From: Vibrio ishigakensis | GTDB taxonomy: Bacteria > Pseudomonadota > Gammaproteobacteria > Enterobacterales > Vibrionaceae | Direction: 5' to 3' | Length of the DNA stretch: 64,000 nt | Assembly (NCBI RefSeq): GCF_024347675.1 | Contig: NZ_AP024881.1 | Span: 2,418,001 to 2,482,000 of the forward strand | Part shown: one piece after another, positions 1 through 9,082 of the stretch | Position numbering within the stretch: position 1 is the first letter of the stretch | How the letters are laid out: every line of letters begins with the position of its first letter | Position numbers and translations under genes: made by a program | Notes under the pieces: model-generated | Seen by the model: only the letters and a program-made list of their open reading frames with translations | What the model was told of the DNA's origin: nothing | Databases searched by the model: none

Positions 1-78
1 TTCGCCATCACCTTGGTGCTGTTCAACATGTATGAAGAGGAGTTTAAAGACTTCCTCGACCAACAAGATCAAAGATAA
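1..78 (+). CDS. C-terminal end of an unrecognised protein (5' end outside window)
   Basis: The first 25 codons of the window are open in frame 1 and end at a TAA, 15 bases before the rsmC start. The tail is hydrophobic at first (FAITLVLFN) and then strongly charged (MYEEEFKDFLDQQDQR), as at the end of an integral inner-membrane protein with a cytoplasmic tail. Too little is present to name a family. Orientation and the short gap suggest that it could be co-transcribed with rsmC. Confidence 0.55.
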   Translation, partial: FAITLVLFNMYEEEFKDFLDQQDQR

Positions 79-93
79 TCACGAGTTAGTTTT

Positions 94-1113
94 ATGAGTG
101 CCTACACTGCCCCAAGCCAAATTGCCGAGCGTCAACTTGAATACTTTTCAGGAAAGCGTGTGGTGGTTGCCGGTGAAGCGGAAGACCTATTTCCAAAACA
201 ACTGGCACAGGTTGCCGAGTCGGTAACCGTATTCACCACCCATTTTGGCTACCACCAGCAGATGCAAAGCCAAGGTATCTCGAGCCAATTCGGAGTTGAG
301 TACGATAACGCTGACAATAGCGACATGGTTTTGTTGTACTGGCCAAAAGCGAAGAGCGAAGCTCAGTTTCTGCTAAATATGCTTCTTAATAAGCTTGGTA
401 ATGAGACTGAAATCGTGGTCATCGGAGAAAACCGTTCTGGAGTGAAAAGCATCGAGAAGATGTTTAAGCCGTTCGGTCCCATCAATAAATACGACTCGGC
501 GAGACGCTGCTCCTTTTATTGGGGGATCTGTCAAGAAGCGCCGAGCGAGTTCGACCTCGAAAGCTACTTTAAGTCATACCCTGTAAGCCTTGGCGAACAC
601 AAGCTGGATGTCATCAGTATGCCTGGTGTATTCAGCCATGGTGAGTTTGATCTGGGAACTAAACTGCTTTTGGATAACCTGCCAAAACTGTCTGGTAAGG
701 TTCTGGATTTTGGTTGTGGCGCAGGTATTATCGGCACTGCGATGAAGCTGGCGAACCCTGATATTCAGGTTGAGATGTGTGATATCAGCGCCTTCGCGCT
801 TGAATCGAGCAAGCGCACCCTCAAGGCTAATGGTGTTGAAGGTAAGGTATTTGCCAGTGATGTCTATTCGCACACTAGCGATGACTACCGCTTTATCGTC
901 AGCAACCCACCATTCCACTCAGGTCTAGATACCAGCTACAGCGCCACCGAAACCCTGCTAGAAAAAGCGCCAAACAAGCTAGTAAAGAGCGGTGAACTAG
1001 TTATCGTCGCGAATAGCTTTTTGAAGTATCCGCCTATCATTGAGAAGGCTTTCGGCAACAATACTGTGCTGGATAAAACCACCAAATTTGCCATTTACCA
1101 CGCAAGCAAGTAA
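94..1113 (+). CDS. rsmC: 16S rRNA (guanine-1207-N2)-methyltransferase RsmC
   Basis: 339 aa, the usual size for RsmC. It transfers a methyl group from SAM to N2 of G1207 in helix 34 of 16S rRNA on the 30S subunit. The protein has a degenerate N-terminal methyltransferase-like half (about 1-160) and a catalytic C-terminal half with motif [11 protein letters not shown] beginning near residue 205 and the amino-methylase motif NPPFH at 271. The ATG lies 15 bases after the preceding stop, with only a weak ribosome-binding site. A GC-rich hairpin follows (1136-1161), but it has no T-tract. The neighbour downstream is chiS on the same strand after about 195 bases. Confidence 0.95.
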   Translation: MSAYTAPSQIAERQLEYFSGKRVVVAGEAEDLFPKQLAQVAESVTVFTTHFGYHQQMQSQGISSQFGVEYDNADNSDMVLLYWPKAKSEAQFLLNMLLNKLGNETEIVVIGENRSGVKSIEKMFKPFGPINKYDSARRCSFYWGICQEAPSEFDLESYFKSYPVSLGEHKLDVISMPGVFSHGEFDLGTKLLLDNLPKLSGKVLDFGCGAGIIGTAMKLANPDIQVEMCDISAFALESSKRTLKANGVEGKVFASDVYSHTSDDYRFIVSNPPFHSGLDTSYSATETLLEKAPNKLVKSGELVIVANSFLKYPPIIEKAFGNNTVLDKTTKFAIYHASK

Positions 1114-1309
1114 CCCACTGTGTCCTAATAACTCAGTGCGCCTTCGCCTAAGATGGCGCACACTATCCAAATCTGAGCGAGTACGGAAAAACTTATTTTT
1201 CGTCGTTAAAAATGTGTGAGGCAACACGCTTTTCCAACGACTCACTTTGTCAAAGCCTTTAGCAAGGGTACATTTCAAGACATCTTGGGTTATATGTGTC
1301 TTGCTTTTC

Positions 1310-4300
1310 ATGTCTCAAAATTCCACTGCGCCAAAATTTAAACGTATCAAAAGTAACCTGATGGCCATCTTCTTGGTGATCAGCCTTACCCCTATGTTGG
1401 TGGTTGGATACTTCTTCCTTCGCTCCCACAGCTTAGATCTCACAGAGCAGAGCACGCAGTATCTAATCGCTGCGCGAAATGGAGCGAGTCAGAAGGTATC
1501 CACCTACTTCAATAACCTTGATGCGGAAGTGGTAGGCTTTGTTCATTCTGAGCTTGCTTACTCCAGTGGTGGCCGCTTCTACGGGTTGATCGATGCCTTT
1601 CGTCGCCTCGGAGAGAATGTAGAGGAATCTCGTGAGATAGGACAAAAGCGCTATATTCCAGGCTCGGGAGATGTGATTAGTCAGCCGACAACTCGAGAAT
1701 CGGCGAACTATGTGGGGGTTGAGCGCTACCGCCTGATCCATGCTCGCTACCAGAACACCTTCCTAGACCTTCTAAAGCGTTCGGACTTTGATGACATCCT
1801 ACTGGTGGATCTAGATGGCAACGTTGCCTATTCAGCCCTTAAGAACGACTATTATGCCACCAACCTAGACTCAGGGCGCTATCACAACAGCGAACTGGGA
1901 AAGCTGTTTGAGTCGTTAAAGAGCACTATGTCGAACAAGCAGAAAGACCTGTTGGACTATAACGACTTGGTATTGATGAGTGACTTTAGCCAGAACACAG
2001 GCAAAGACATTGATCAGAAGGTAGTGTGGTTTGCCGCGCCTATTATCCAGCAAGGCTACCTGCACAGCTACGCCTTTGCCCGCCTTCCAATAGAACGACT
2101 AAGCAATCTTATCGACAGCGATCCAACTGACAATGTCAGCATCATGCTATTGGATCAGCATCAAAACCTGCTTGCTGGTAGTCCAGATCAGTTAGAAGAG
2201 GTCATCGCACTCACTCAAACTGAGCCTCAGGCAGATCTTACTCAGTACGTGGATAACGACAATGAAACGATCATGGCTTCATTCGCACCTGTCTCAGTGC
2301 ACGGTATGCAGTGGTCGGTATTCTCTCAATCACCTGAAGACCTCGCCTTCGCGCGCGTTTCCAACCTACAGATGCTGTTTGTGGGTATCGTAGTGGTGGC
2401 ACTGGTGTTGGTGTTTATCACCTCGGCCTATCTATCGAACCTGATCACCCGTCCACTGCTTAAATTAACCTGGGCAGCTGAACGCATCTCAGCCGGTCAC
2501 CTAGAAGAGAAAGTAGAGGGAGCTGAGCGCGAGGACGAGATTGGTCGACTGGCTGTCAGCTTTGAGCGTATGCAGCGCTCGGTCCGTGAGAAAATCGAAC
2601 TAATTGAAAAACAAAAGCAAGAGTTAGAGTACAACCTTCAGACCATTGCCGAACAAAACCAAGAACTGCAACTGGCAGATAAACTAAAAGATGAATTCCT
2701 AGCCACCACCTCACACGAACTTCGGACCCCACTGCACGGTATGATAGGCGTGGCTCAAACGCTTCTCTCTGGTGCACATGGAGATATCCCGAGTGCGCAG
2801 AGATTCCAGTTAGAGATCATCATCAACAGTGGTAACCGGCTTTCTAATCTAGTGGATGATCTGCTGGACTATCACAAGATGCGCTATGGGGATCTCAAGC
2901 TGGATCAACACGCAGTATCGGTCGCTTCATCGGCACAACTGGTGGTCGAACTCTCTAACCACCTTATCGAAGATAAACCTGTGCGCCTTCTAAACCATAT
3001 CGACCCTCGCCTACCTATGGTGAGCGCTGACCCGCAACGCTTAGAGCAGGTGCTGTATAACCTTGTCGGGAACGCCATCAAGTTCACTAACGAAGGTAAA
3101 GTGGTGCTAAATGCTACCGAGCAAGACGACAGCTTAGTAATAGAGGTCATCGATACTGGTCGCGGCATTCCAGAACAAGACCTTGAAACCATCTTTGAAC
3201 CCCTGATGCAGAGTCAATCTGCGCGCTATCAACACGGCACAGGTCTTGGGCTTTCCATCAGCAAGCGTCTTATTGAACTCATGGATGGTGAACTTAGCGT
3301 TAGCAGTCAGCCTCTGCTGGGCACTACCTTCAGGCTAACTCTGCCCCTAGCGACAGAAGAGCAGCTCAACCAGCAGGTAGAGGGTACCCACTTTAAAGCC
3401 GAAACCACCGAGCAAATAAAGCTATCAGAAGAGCCAAGCGCTCTGCCAGAGAACCCAGATGGTGAACTGATCCTGATTGCCGATGATGAGCCGGTAAACC
3501 TGAAAATCCTAGAGAGTTTCCTTCGAATCGAGGGCTATCGGGTTGAATGTGCTAGCGACGGACAGCAAGCCCTAGATAAAGTGGCAGAGCAAAAACCGGC
3601 TGTGCTTCTATTGGATATTATGATGCCAGAGCTCAGCGGTTATGAGGTGTGTGAAAAGCTCCGCACTAAGTACTCTCGACATGAACTTCCAATCATTATG
3701 CTCACCGCCCTTAACCAGACCGAGGATAAGATCAAAGGTTTCGAGTGTGGTGCCAACGACTATCTAGTGAAGCCGTTTAATAAGCAGGAGCTATCAGCGC
3801 GTATCGGTGTACACATCGATGCCAGTGTTTCTGAAGAGAGGAAACAGCAGAACCTAGTCCTCACCCAAGAGTTGTCACAACTAGAACAGACCGAGGCGAT
3901 CCTTCTAGATACTCAAACCAGACTGCTTGAGCAGCTGGAGAATACCCCTGAGGCAATTGTCTGTGTCAACGATAAGCATAAGATCAGCTATGCCAACCAA
4001 ACTGCTACTCAGCTGTTTAAACGCTCTATAGAGCAGCTCAAGCGCTCTAGCATAGAAGAGTTTATTGGACCGAAATATCTCAGCTTCGATCAGCCACACC
4101 GCAGTATCGATATCGATATCTTTGTGGATGAAGAGAAGCAGAGCGTGCCGAGTGATATCTTCACTTTGCCTTTAGAGACTGGTATGCGTGGCATGTTTAT
4201 CTTTAACAATGACCCACACAAGGTTAATCAGCGCGTCGCAGATCTAGAGGTTGCTCTAGATGCTATGTCGCATTACGCCTTTGCCGGTGACAAGTCACAG

Positions 4301-4690
4301 CTCGACTTGATACGCGAGCTTGGCGGCGACTTCTCTAAGCTGGTAGAAAAGGTTGAGGGAGAGAAGAACGGTAAACAGCAAACCCTAAGGCAGCTGCTGG
4401 TTGAATGTATGACCTTAGCCATAGAGTATTGGGAAAGCCACGAAGGGCAGACCAAGTTTACCTTTGCTGAGCAGAGTGGTTTATGGCGCGTCTACCTCGA
4501 CAGAAGCACCTTACAGACCCGCACCCTAGACAAGTACCTAAGGGTTGAAACCCTGCCTAAAACGCCGCGCTGGCGCACCGTACTTAACTCGTTGGATTTC
4601 ATCCTAACCCACTCAGACAGAGACGATGCACAGCGTGCACAGTTGCTTTCACTGCGTGACCAACTCCAATACCAGGTCACGCAGAATTAA
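1310..4690 (+). CDS. chiS: ChiS, membrane-bound hybrid-kinase-type chitin utilisation regulator
   Basis: 1126 aa from ATG 1310; the frame stays open to a TTG at 1247, but the ATG is preferred because it places the H-box histidine at residue 469, the number used for V. cholerae ChiS. Neither start has a clear Shine-Dalgarno. Order: membrane helix 17-38, periplasmic sensor, helix near 354-376, HAMP, coiled coil, HisKA (SHELRTPLHG), ATPase boxes (NLVGNAIKFT, DTGRGIP, GTGLGLSI), receiver with phospho-acceptor D769 (LLLDIMMPELSG), a PAS-like segment, and a C-terminal DNA-binding region. In V. cholerae ChiS is held inactive by periplasmic CBP and binds the chb promoter directly through that C-terminal domain. 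Its position just upstream of cbp supports the same job here. All kinase and receiver residues look intact. Confidence 0.95.
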   Translation: MSQNSTAPKFKRIKSNLMAIFLVISLTPMLVVGYFFLRSHSLDLTEQSTQYLIAARNGASQKVSTYFNNLDAEVVGFVHSELAYSSGGRFYGLIDAFRRLGENVEESREIGQKRYIPGSGDVISQPTTRESANYVGVERYRLIHARYQNTFLDLLKRSDFDDILLVDLDGNVAYSALKNDYYATNLDSGRYHNSELGKLFESLKSTMSNKQKDLLDYNDLVLMSDFSQNTGKDIDQKVVWFAAPIIQQGYLHSYAFARLPIERLSNLIDSDPTDNVSIMLLDQHQNLLAGSPDQLEEVIALTQTEPQADLTQYVDNDNETIMASFAPVSVHGMQWSVFSQSPEDLAFARVSNLQMLFVGIVVVALVLVFITSAYLSNLITRPLLKLTWAAERISAGHLEEKVEGAEREDEIGRLAVSFERMQRSVREKIELIEKQKQELEYNLQTIAEQNQELQLADKLKDEFLATTSHELRTPLHGMIGVAQTLLSGAHGDIPSAQRFQLEIIINSGNRLSNLVDDLLDYHKMRYGDLKLDQHAVSVASSAQLVVELSNHLIEDKPVRLLNHIDPRLPMVSADPQRLEQVLYNLVGNAIKFTNEGKVVLNATEQDDSLVIEVIDTGRGIPEQDLETIFEPLMQSQSARYQHGTGLGLSISKRLIELMDGELSVSSQPLLGTTFRLTLPLATEEQLNQQVEGTHFKAETTEQIKLSEEPSALPENPDGELILIADDEPVNLKILESFLRIEGYRVECASDGQQALDKVAEQKPAVLLLDIMMPELSGYEVCEKLRTKYSRHELPIIMLTALNQTEDKIKGFECGANDYLVKPFNKQELSARIGVHIDASVSEERKQQNLVLTQELSQLEQTEAILLDTQTRLLEQLENTPEAIVCVNDKHKISYANQTATQLFKRSIEQLKRSSIEEFIGPKYLSFDQPHRSIDIDIFVDEEKQSVPSDIFTLPLETGMRGMFIFNNDPHKVNQRVADLEVALDAMSHYAFAGDKSQLDLIRELGGDFSKLVEKVEGEKNGKQQTLRQLLVECMTLAIEYWESHEGQTKFTFAEQSGLWRVYLDRSTLQTRTLDKYLRVETLPKTPRWRTVLNSLDFILTHSDRDDAQRAQLLSLRDQLQYQVTQN

Positions 4691-4707
4691 GTCTCATCCA
4701 ACCGCAT

Positions 4708-4733
4708 AAAGCCCCCTTATCGGGGCTTTTTTA
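4708..4733 (+). terminator. Rho-independent terminator of chiS
   Basis: Stem AAAGCCCC / GGGGCTTT with loop CTTAT, followed by a T-run, starting 18 bases after the chiS stop codon. It separates chiS from the chb control region. Confidence 0.9.
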
Positions 4734-5265
4734 TTGCCACAAATAAACCTCAATAATCAGTGCTAAATAACAACTAAAAACTCGGAAATAAGCTCGTTAC
4801 AACAGGGTCAAAAGACGATTTTATCCATTATTGAGAGTGTTATCACAACATTACAAGCAAGTTAATTTTAACTCGCAAACTAAGTCCTGAAAATTGCTAA
4901 CATCGAGATCTCACAAGATTAAAAACAGATATAAAAGCCATACATTTAACAGCCCAATAGGTAAGTAAGCACCAACAAACAACTCAATATCTAAGTTAAT
5001 AGCACTCATAGCATGAGGTGAATATTGCATCACAATCACGAAATTTTTAACGATTTTAACGGGGTTTGAGGGTGTTTTGACGGTTTTAACAACTAGGCAA
5101 ATTGACGATTTTTACAGGAAAGACAATTCTACAAGCAACCAAAGGGTTTGAGCCCCACTGTCCCCCAAGACGAAAGCAGTGATACCGGCGGAAAGAATCA
5201 GTCAGGCTCAAATGGATTGGTGGCAATACAAAAACAATTAAGCAAACTGAAACAAAGGACATACC
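4734..5265 (+). promoter_or_regulatory. chb (chitin oligosaccharide) operon control region and leader
   Basis: This 532-base, AT-rich gap is the only long gene-free stretch in the window. It holds four copies of a [AG]ACG[AG]TTTTA-like motif (4814, 5049, 5079, 5104), the last three spaced 30 and 25 bases apart. It also holds a nested inverted repeat at 5147-5212 and a good ribosome-binding site (AAAGGA, about 5252) before cbp. In V. cholerae the equivalent region is bound by ChiS. I cannot place the -10/-35 or a convincing CRP site by eye. Confidence 0.7.
5147..5212 (+). other. Nested inverted repeat in the chb leader (possible structured 5' UTR)
   Basis: TTTGAGCC (5147-5154) pairs with GGCTCAAA (5205-5212), an eight-base outer stem. 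Inside it CACTG (5156-5160) pairs with CAGTG (5176-5180), with a loop containing GACGAAAG. The structure ends about 40 bases before the cbp ribosome-binding site. It does not fit a riboswitch class that I know. Confidence 0.4.
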
Positions 5266-6939
5266 ATGCTTGCTCAAATAAAAAAAACTGCCATTGCAGC
5301 TGCGATTATCGCAACCACGGCAACTGCAGTTTCGGCGCCAGCGTTAGCTCGCTCAGAACTGACTATCGTCCCAGAGTTCTACCCAACTATGGTTCGCAAC
5401 TTCAACCCTTACCTTGCGACTAACCTGCGTACCACCACCGACTTCATCTACGAGCCTCTTGTTATCTTCAATGAAATGCACGGTAACAAGCCTGTAATGC
5501 GTCTAGCTGAAAACTTTACTATGTCAGACGACCTTAAGAGCGTCACCTTCGATATCCGCAAGGGCGTGAAATGGTCTGATGGTGAAGCCTTCACCGCTGA
5601 TGACGTTATATTCTCTTTCAACCTAGTTAAGAGCAAAACCGAGCTAGACCAAACGGGTATCAACAAGTGGGTTGCTAAAGTTGAGAAGCTAAACGACTAC
5701 CAAGTACGCTTCATCCTAACCGAAGGCAACTCTAACGTACCTTACGAGATTTCAAAGGTACCAGTCGTTCCTGAGCATGTATGGTCTAAGGTTGATAACC
5801 CAACTTCGTTCACTAACGAAAATCCAGTAGGTACAGGCCCATTCACTGAGATCGATACCTTTACTCCTCAGCTTTACGTTCAGTGTCAAAACCCGAACTA
5901 CTGGGATGCAGATAACCTAGAGGTGGACTGCCTTCGCGTTCCTCAGATCGCAAACAACGACCAGCTTCTAAGCAAGATCGTAAACTCAGAGCTTGATTGG
6001 ACTTCATCTTTCATCCCTGACATCGACCGCACCTATAAGTCAGTGAATCCTCACCACGGCTACTGGAACCCACCAGCAGGTACTCAGGCTCTGATGGTTA
6101 ACTTCAAAAACCCAGATCCTGCGAAGAAAGAAGCACTTACTAACGTAGACTTCCGCCGCGCTATGAGTATGTCTATCGACCGTGAAACCATCATCGATAT
6201 CGCGTTCTACGGCGCAGGTACAGTAAATGATTTCGGTTCTGGTCTAGGCTACGCATTCGAAGCTTGGTCTGACGAAGGCGTGCACAACAAGTACAAGCAA
6301 TACAACTCGTATGATCCAGAGGGTGCTCAAGCACTTCTTGAAAAAGCGGGTTTCAAAGACACTAACGGCGACGGCTTTGTAGAGACTCCATCGGGTAAGA
6401 AGTTTGAGCTTCTGATCCAATCTCCAAACGGCTGGACTGACTTCAATAACACAGTTCAACTAGCGGTTGAGCAGTTAAACGAAGTAGGCATCAAGGCGCG
6501 TGCTCGTACTCCTGAGTTTGCGGTATACAACCAAGCGATGCTTGAGGGTACCTATGATGTGGCTTACACCAACTACTTCCACGGTGCGGATCCACACCTA
6601 TACTGGAACAGCGCTTACAACTCAGCTCTACAAGACGGTAGTGGTATGCCTCGTTTTGCGATGCACTACTACAAAAACAACGAGCTAGATAAGCTACTAA
6701 ACAGCTTCTACAAAACAGCAAGCAAGACAGAGCAGATGGAAATCGCTCACAACATCCAACGCATTATCGCAACGGATCAGGTGACCATCCCAGTAATGTC
6801 TGGTGCAAGCAACTACCAATACAACACCACTCGCTTCACAGGTTGGTGGAACGAAGATAACCCTCAAGGCCGTCCAAACATCTGGGCAGGTATCCCTGAG
6901 CGTCTTCTACACGTATTGGACCTAAAACCAGTCGAGTAA
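5266..6939 (+). CDS. cbp: CBP, periplasmic chitin-oligosaccharide-binding protein (SBP_bac_5 family)
   Basis: 557 aa, the size of family-5 solute-binding proteins. It has a clear Sec signal peptide: basic start (MLAQIKK), hydrophobic core, cleavage after APALA near residue 28. The mature part shows the oligopeptide/oligosaccharide-binding fold signatures FDIRKGVKWSDGEAFTADDV and a later FRRAMSMSIDRE. In vibrios this protein binds (GlcNAc)n, hands it to the ABC transporter encoded next, and when unliganded keeps ChiS inactive. Start ATG 5266 has AAAGGA seven bases upstream. A hairpin (6949-6971) separates it from the permease genes, which would allow CBP to be made in excess. Confidence 0.95.
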   Translation: MLAQIKKTAIAAAIIATTATAVSAPALARSELTIVPEFYPTMVRNFNPYLATNLRTTTDFIYEPLVIFNEMHGNKPVMRLAENFTMSDDLKSVTFDIRKGVKWSDGEAFTADDVIFSFNLVKSKTELDQTGINKWVAKVEKLNDYQVRFILTEGNSNVPYEISKVPVVPEHVWSKVDNPTSFTNENPVGTGPFTEIDTFTPQLYVQCQNPNYWDADNLEVDCLRVPQIANNDQLLSKIVNSELDWTSSFIPDIDRTYKSVNPHHGYWNPPAGTQALMVNFKNPDPAKKEALTNVDFRRAMSMSIDRETIIDIAFYGAGTVNDFGSGLGYAFEAWSDEGVHNKYKQYNSYDPEGAQALLEKAGFKDTNGDGFVETPSGKKFELLIQSPNGWTDFNNTVQLAVEQLNEVGIKARARTPEFAVYNQAMLEGTYDVAYTNYFHGADPHLYWNSAYNSALQDGSGMPRFAMHYYKNNELDKLLNSFYKTASKTEQMEIAHNIQRIIATDQVTIPVMSGASNYQYNTTRFTGWWNEDNPQGRPNIWAGIPERLLHVLDLKPVE

Positions 6940-6948
6940 TCGATATAC

Positions 6949-6971
6949 GAGCGGCGCGTTCCGTGCCGCTC
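6949..6971 (+). terminator. Intercistronic hairpin after cbp (attenuator or mRNA stabiliser)
   Basis: GAGCGGCGC (6949-6957) pairs with GTGCCGCTC (6963-6971), a nine-pair GC-rich stem with one wobble and a five-base loop. The following bases (TTCTTCCCC) are pyrimidine-rich but not a true T-run, so partial termination or 3'-end protection is more likely than full termination. Confidence 0.6.
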
Positions 6972-7061
6972 TTCTTCCCCTTAAATGAAACTTAGGTGCG
7001 TAAGCACCCTGGGAGCACTCGCTTCCAATTTAGAGTATCTGTATCCGTATTAGGTGTAGGC

Positions 7062-8048
7062 ATGGGATATTTTCTTAGACGATTATCGTTTTATTTTATG
7101 GCGCTCTTGGTAGCTGCCACTATCAACTTCATCATTCCGCGTGCGATGCCAGGCGATCCCGTAACCATGATGTTCGCTAACGCAACAGCTCAGGTTACTC
7201 CAGAACGAATCGAAGCAATGAAACAGCTACTTGGATTTGTGGATGGCCCTATGTGGATGCAATATCTCACTTACATCAAGAGTATTCTTAGCTGGGAGCT
7301 AGGAACCTCTATCAAATTCTATCCGCTTAGCGTAAACGACCTATTAGGCAGTGCATTTGGCTGGTCTCTATTCCTAGCTGGAACCGCGGTTATCCTATCT
7401 TTCTCAATAGGCTCTATCCTAGGCATCTTTGCCGCATGGAAACGCGGCAGCAAGTACGACACCTTTGTCACCCCGGGTATGCTGATCATTCAAGCGGTAC
7501 CTCAGGTGGTTATCGCTATGCTGGCGATGTTTATCTTCGCTATCGGTCTTAAGTGGTTCCCAACGGGCTACGCCTATACCGCAGGTACTTCACCTGACTG
7601 GACCTCATGGGCCTTTATTAAAGACGTGGCTTATCACGCAGTACTACCTCTGTTTTGTGCCTCTATCGTTCAGATCGGTGGCTTCCTCGTAAACATGCGT
7701 AACAACATGATCAACCTGCTGGCTGAAGACTACATCACCATGGCGAAAGGCAAGGGCCTTAGCGAGAACCGAGTGGTATTCAACTATGCGGCACGTAACG
7801 CACTGCTACCAAGTGTGACTGCCCTTTCTATGTCACTGGGTATGGCTATCGGTGGCCAGCTTATTATCGAAATCATCTTCAACTACCCAGGTCTTGGCAC
7901 TGTACTGTTCAACGCAATCACAGCGCGTGACTATCAGGTACTGCAAGGTCAACTGCTAATCATGACCCTATTTATGCTGTTCTTTAACCTTTTGGCGGAC
8001 ATGCTTTATGTACTGCTTGACCCTCGCCTACGCAAGGGAGGCAAATAA
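7062..8048 (+). CDS. Chitin-oligosaccharide ABC transporter permease 1 (DppB/OppB type)
   Basis: 328 aa from ATG 7062. The frame is open from 6996, but the first 22 codons are unlike the family; MGYFLRRLSFYF is a typical DppB-type start and TAGGTG lies just upstream. Six membrane segments are expected, with the N-terminal signature IPRAMPGDPV and the coupling-loop sequence YITMAKGKGLSENRVV before a hydrophobic C-terminal half. It forms the inner-membrane channel with the next gene product. The position corresponds to the first permease of the V. cholerae chb operon; substrate is inferred from neighbours because the family itself is annotated for peptides. Confidence 0.9.
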   Translation: MGYFLRRLSFYFMALLVAATINFIIPRAMPGDPVTMMFANATAQVTPERIEAMKQLLGFVDGPMWMQYLTYIKSILSWELGTSIKFYPLSVNDLLGSAFGWSLFLAGTAVILSFSIGSILGIFAAWKRGSKYDTFVTPGMLIIQAVPQVVIAMLAMFIFAIGLKWFPTGYAYTAGTSPDWTSWAFIKDVAYHAVLPLFCASIVQIGGFLVNMRNNMINLLAEDYITMAKGKGLSENRVVFNYAARNALLPSVTALSMSLGMAIGGQLIIEIIFNYPGLGTVLFNAITARDYQVLQGQLLIMTLFMLFFNLLADMLYVLLDPRLRKGGK

Positions 8049-8050
8049 TC

Positions 8051-9079
8051 ATGAAAGGTATCTTTAAACTGATTCGAGGTAACACGGTAGCCATGATTGG
8101 CGTGTCTATCCTCAGTGTTTTCCTCTTTATTGCCATCGCTGCGCCTTTGATCACTGGCCATGCTCCAGACAAGCGCACCGGTAAACCACATGAATACCCT
8201 GCAGCTGTGGTGAAAGCGGCTCAGGCCAACCCTGATGGTTGGGTAGCGCAAAATTTAGCGACTGATGCTCGTACTATGCGCATGTCTAAAGATGCAGAGC
8301 ACGTACTCGGCACAACACGTATGGGACGTGATGTTTGGGCACAAGTAGCTTACGGCGCGCGCGTTTCCCTAGCAGTTGGTTTCGGCGCTGGTCTTACCGT
8401 GTGTTTCCTAGCGACGGTTATCGGCGTCTCTGCAGGCTACTTTGGAGGCAAGGTGGATGAGTTCCTGACCGCAGCAATGAACATCATGTTGGTTATTCCT
8501 CAGTATCCGCTGCTGTTTGTTGTGGCTGCCTTTATCGGTGAAGCAGGACCGCTGACCATAGCCCTAATAATCGGTATGACCTCCTGGGCCTGGGGCGCGA
8601 GGGTTGTACGAGCGCAGACCCTAGCCCTTCGAGAGAAAGAATTCGTTAAAGCCGCTGAGGTTCTAGGTGAGTCATCGTTTCGCATCATCTTTGTAGAGAT
8701 ACTGCCGAACCTTATCTCTATCGTTGGCGCGAGCTTCATCGGCTCTGTGATGTACGCCATCATGATGGAAGCAACCATCTCTTTCTTAGGCATGGGTGAC
8801 CCGAACACCATCAGCTGGGGCATCATGCTGTACAACGTACAAACCTCTTCTTCTATGTTGATTGGCGCTTGGTGGGAACTGCTAGCTCCATGTTTGGCTC
8901 TGACCTTACTGGTAACGGGTCTAGCTCTGCTTAACTTTGCTGTAGACGAGATTGCTAACCCTCAGCTTCGCTCTCATAAGGGTATGCGTCGCTGGAAGAA
9001 GCTAGCCAAACAAGACCAAAAGGAGCGCAAAGACACTATAGAAAAAGCGCCTACCCACCCTATTATGCGCGGAGAATAG
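8051..9079 (+). CDS. Chitin-oligosaccharide ABC transporter permease 2 (DppC/OppC type)
   Basis: 342 aa; starts two bases after the stop of permease 1, indicating translational coupling. It has the DppC layout: an N-terminal membrane helix, a periplasmic loop containing HVLGTTRMGRDVWAQVAYGAR, then five helices. The coupling motif is LREKEFVKAAEVLGES. The C-terminal tail (about 305-342) is unusually basic (RRWKKLAKQDQKERKD) and probably cytoplasmic. It pairs with permease 1 and the two ATPases below to import (GlcNAc)n delivered by CBP. Confidence 0.9.
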   Translation: MKGIFKLIRGNTVAMIGVSILSVFLFIAIAAPLITGHAPDKRTGKPHEYPAAVVKAAQANPDGWVAQNLATDARTMRMSKDAEHVLGTTRMGRDVWAQVAYGARVSLAVGFGAGLTVCFLATVIGVSAGYFGGKVDEFLTAAMNIMLVIPQYPLLFVVAAFIGEAGPLTIALIIGMTSWAWGARVVRAQTLALREKEFVKAAEVLGESSFRIIFVEILPNLISIVGASFIGSVMYAIMMEATISFLGMGDPNTISWGIMLYNVQTSSSMLIGAWWELLAPCLALTLLVTGLALLNFAVDEIANPQLRSHKGMRRWKKLAKQDQKERKDTIEKAPTHPIMRGE

Positions 9080-9082
9080 AAC

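Noticed and set aside
1136..1161. GC-rich hairpin GTGCGCC/GGCGCAC after rsmC as a terminator
   Set aside because: No T-tract follows, so intrinsic termination is not supported; it may be a chance or stabilising stem.
5015..5040. CRP site in the chb promoter (TGAAT-N6-TCACA)
   Set aside because: Only one half-site (TCACA) is good; the other half matches two of five bases.
5147..5212. Assignment of the chb leader to the cobalamin or c-di-GMP-I riboswitch
   Set aside because: Only short phrases match; the defining conserved boxes and helices of both classes are missing.
5148..5423. 91-codon open frame overlapping the cbp start
   Set aside because: It runs out of frame through the cbp signal peptide, has no ribosome-binding site and its composition is cysteine/serine-rich nonsense.
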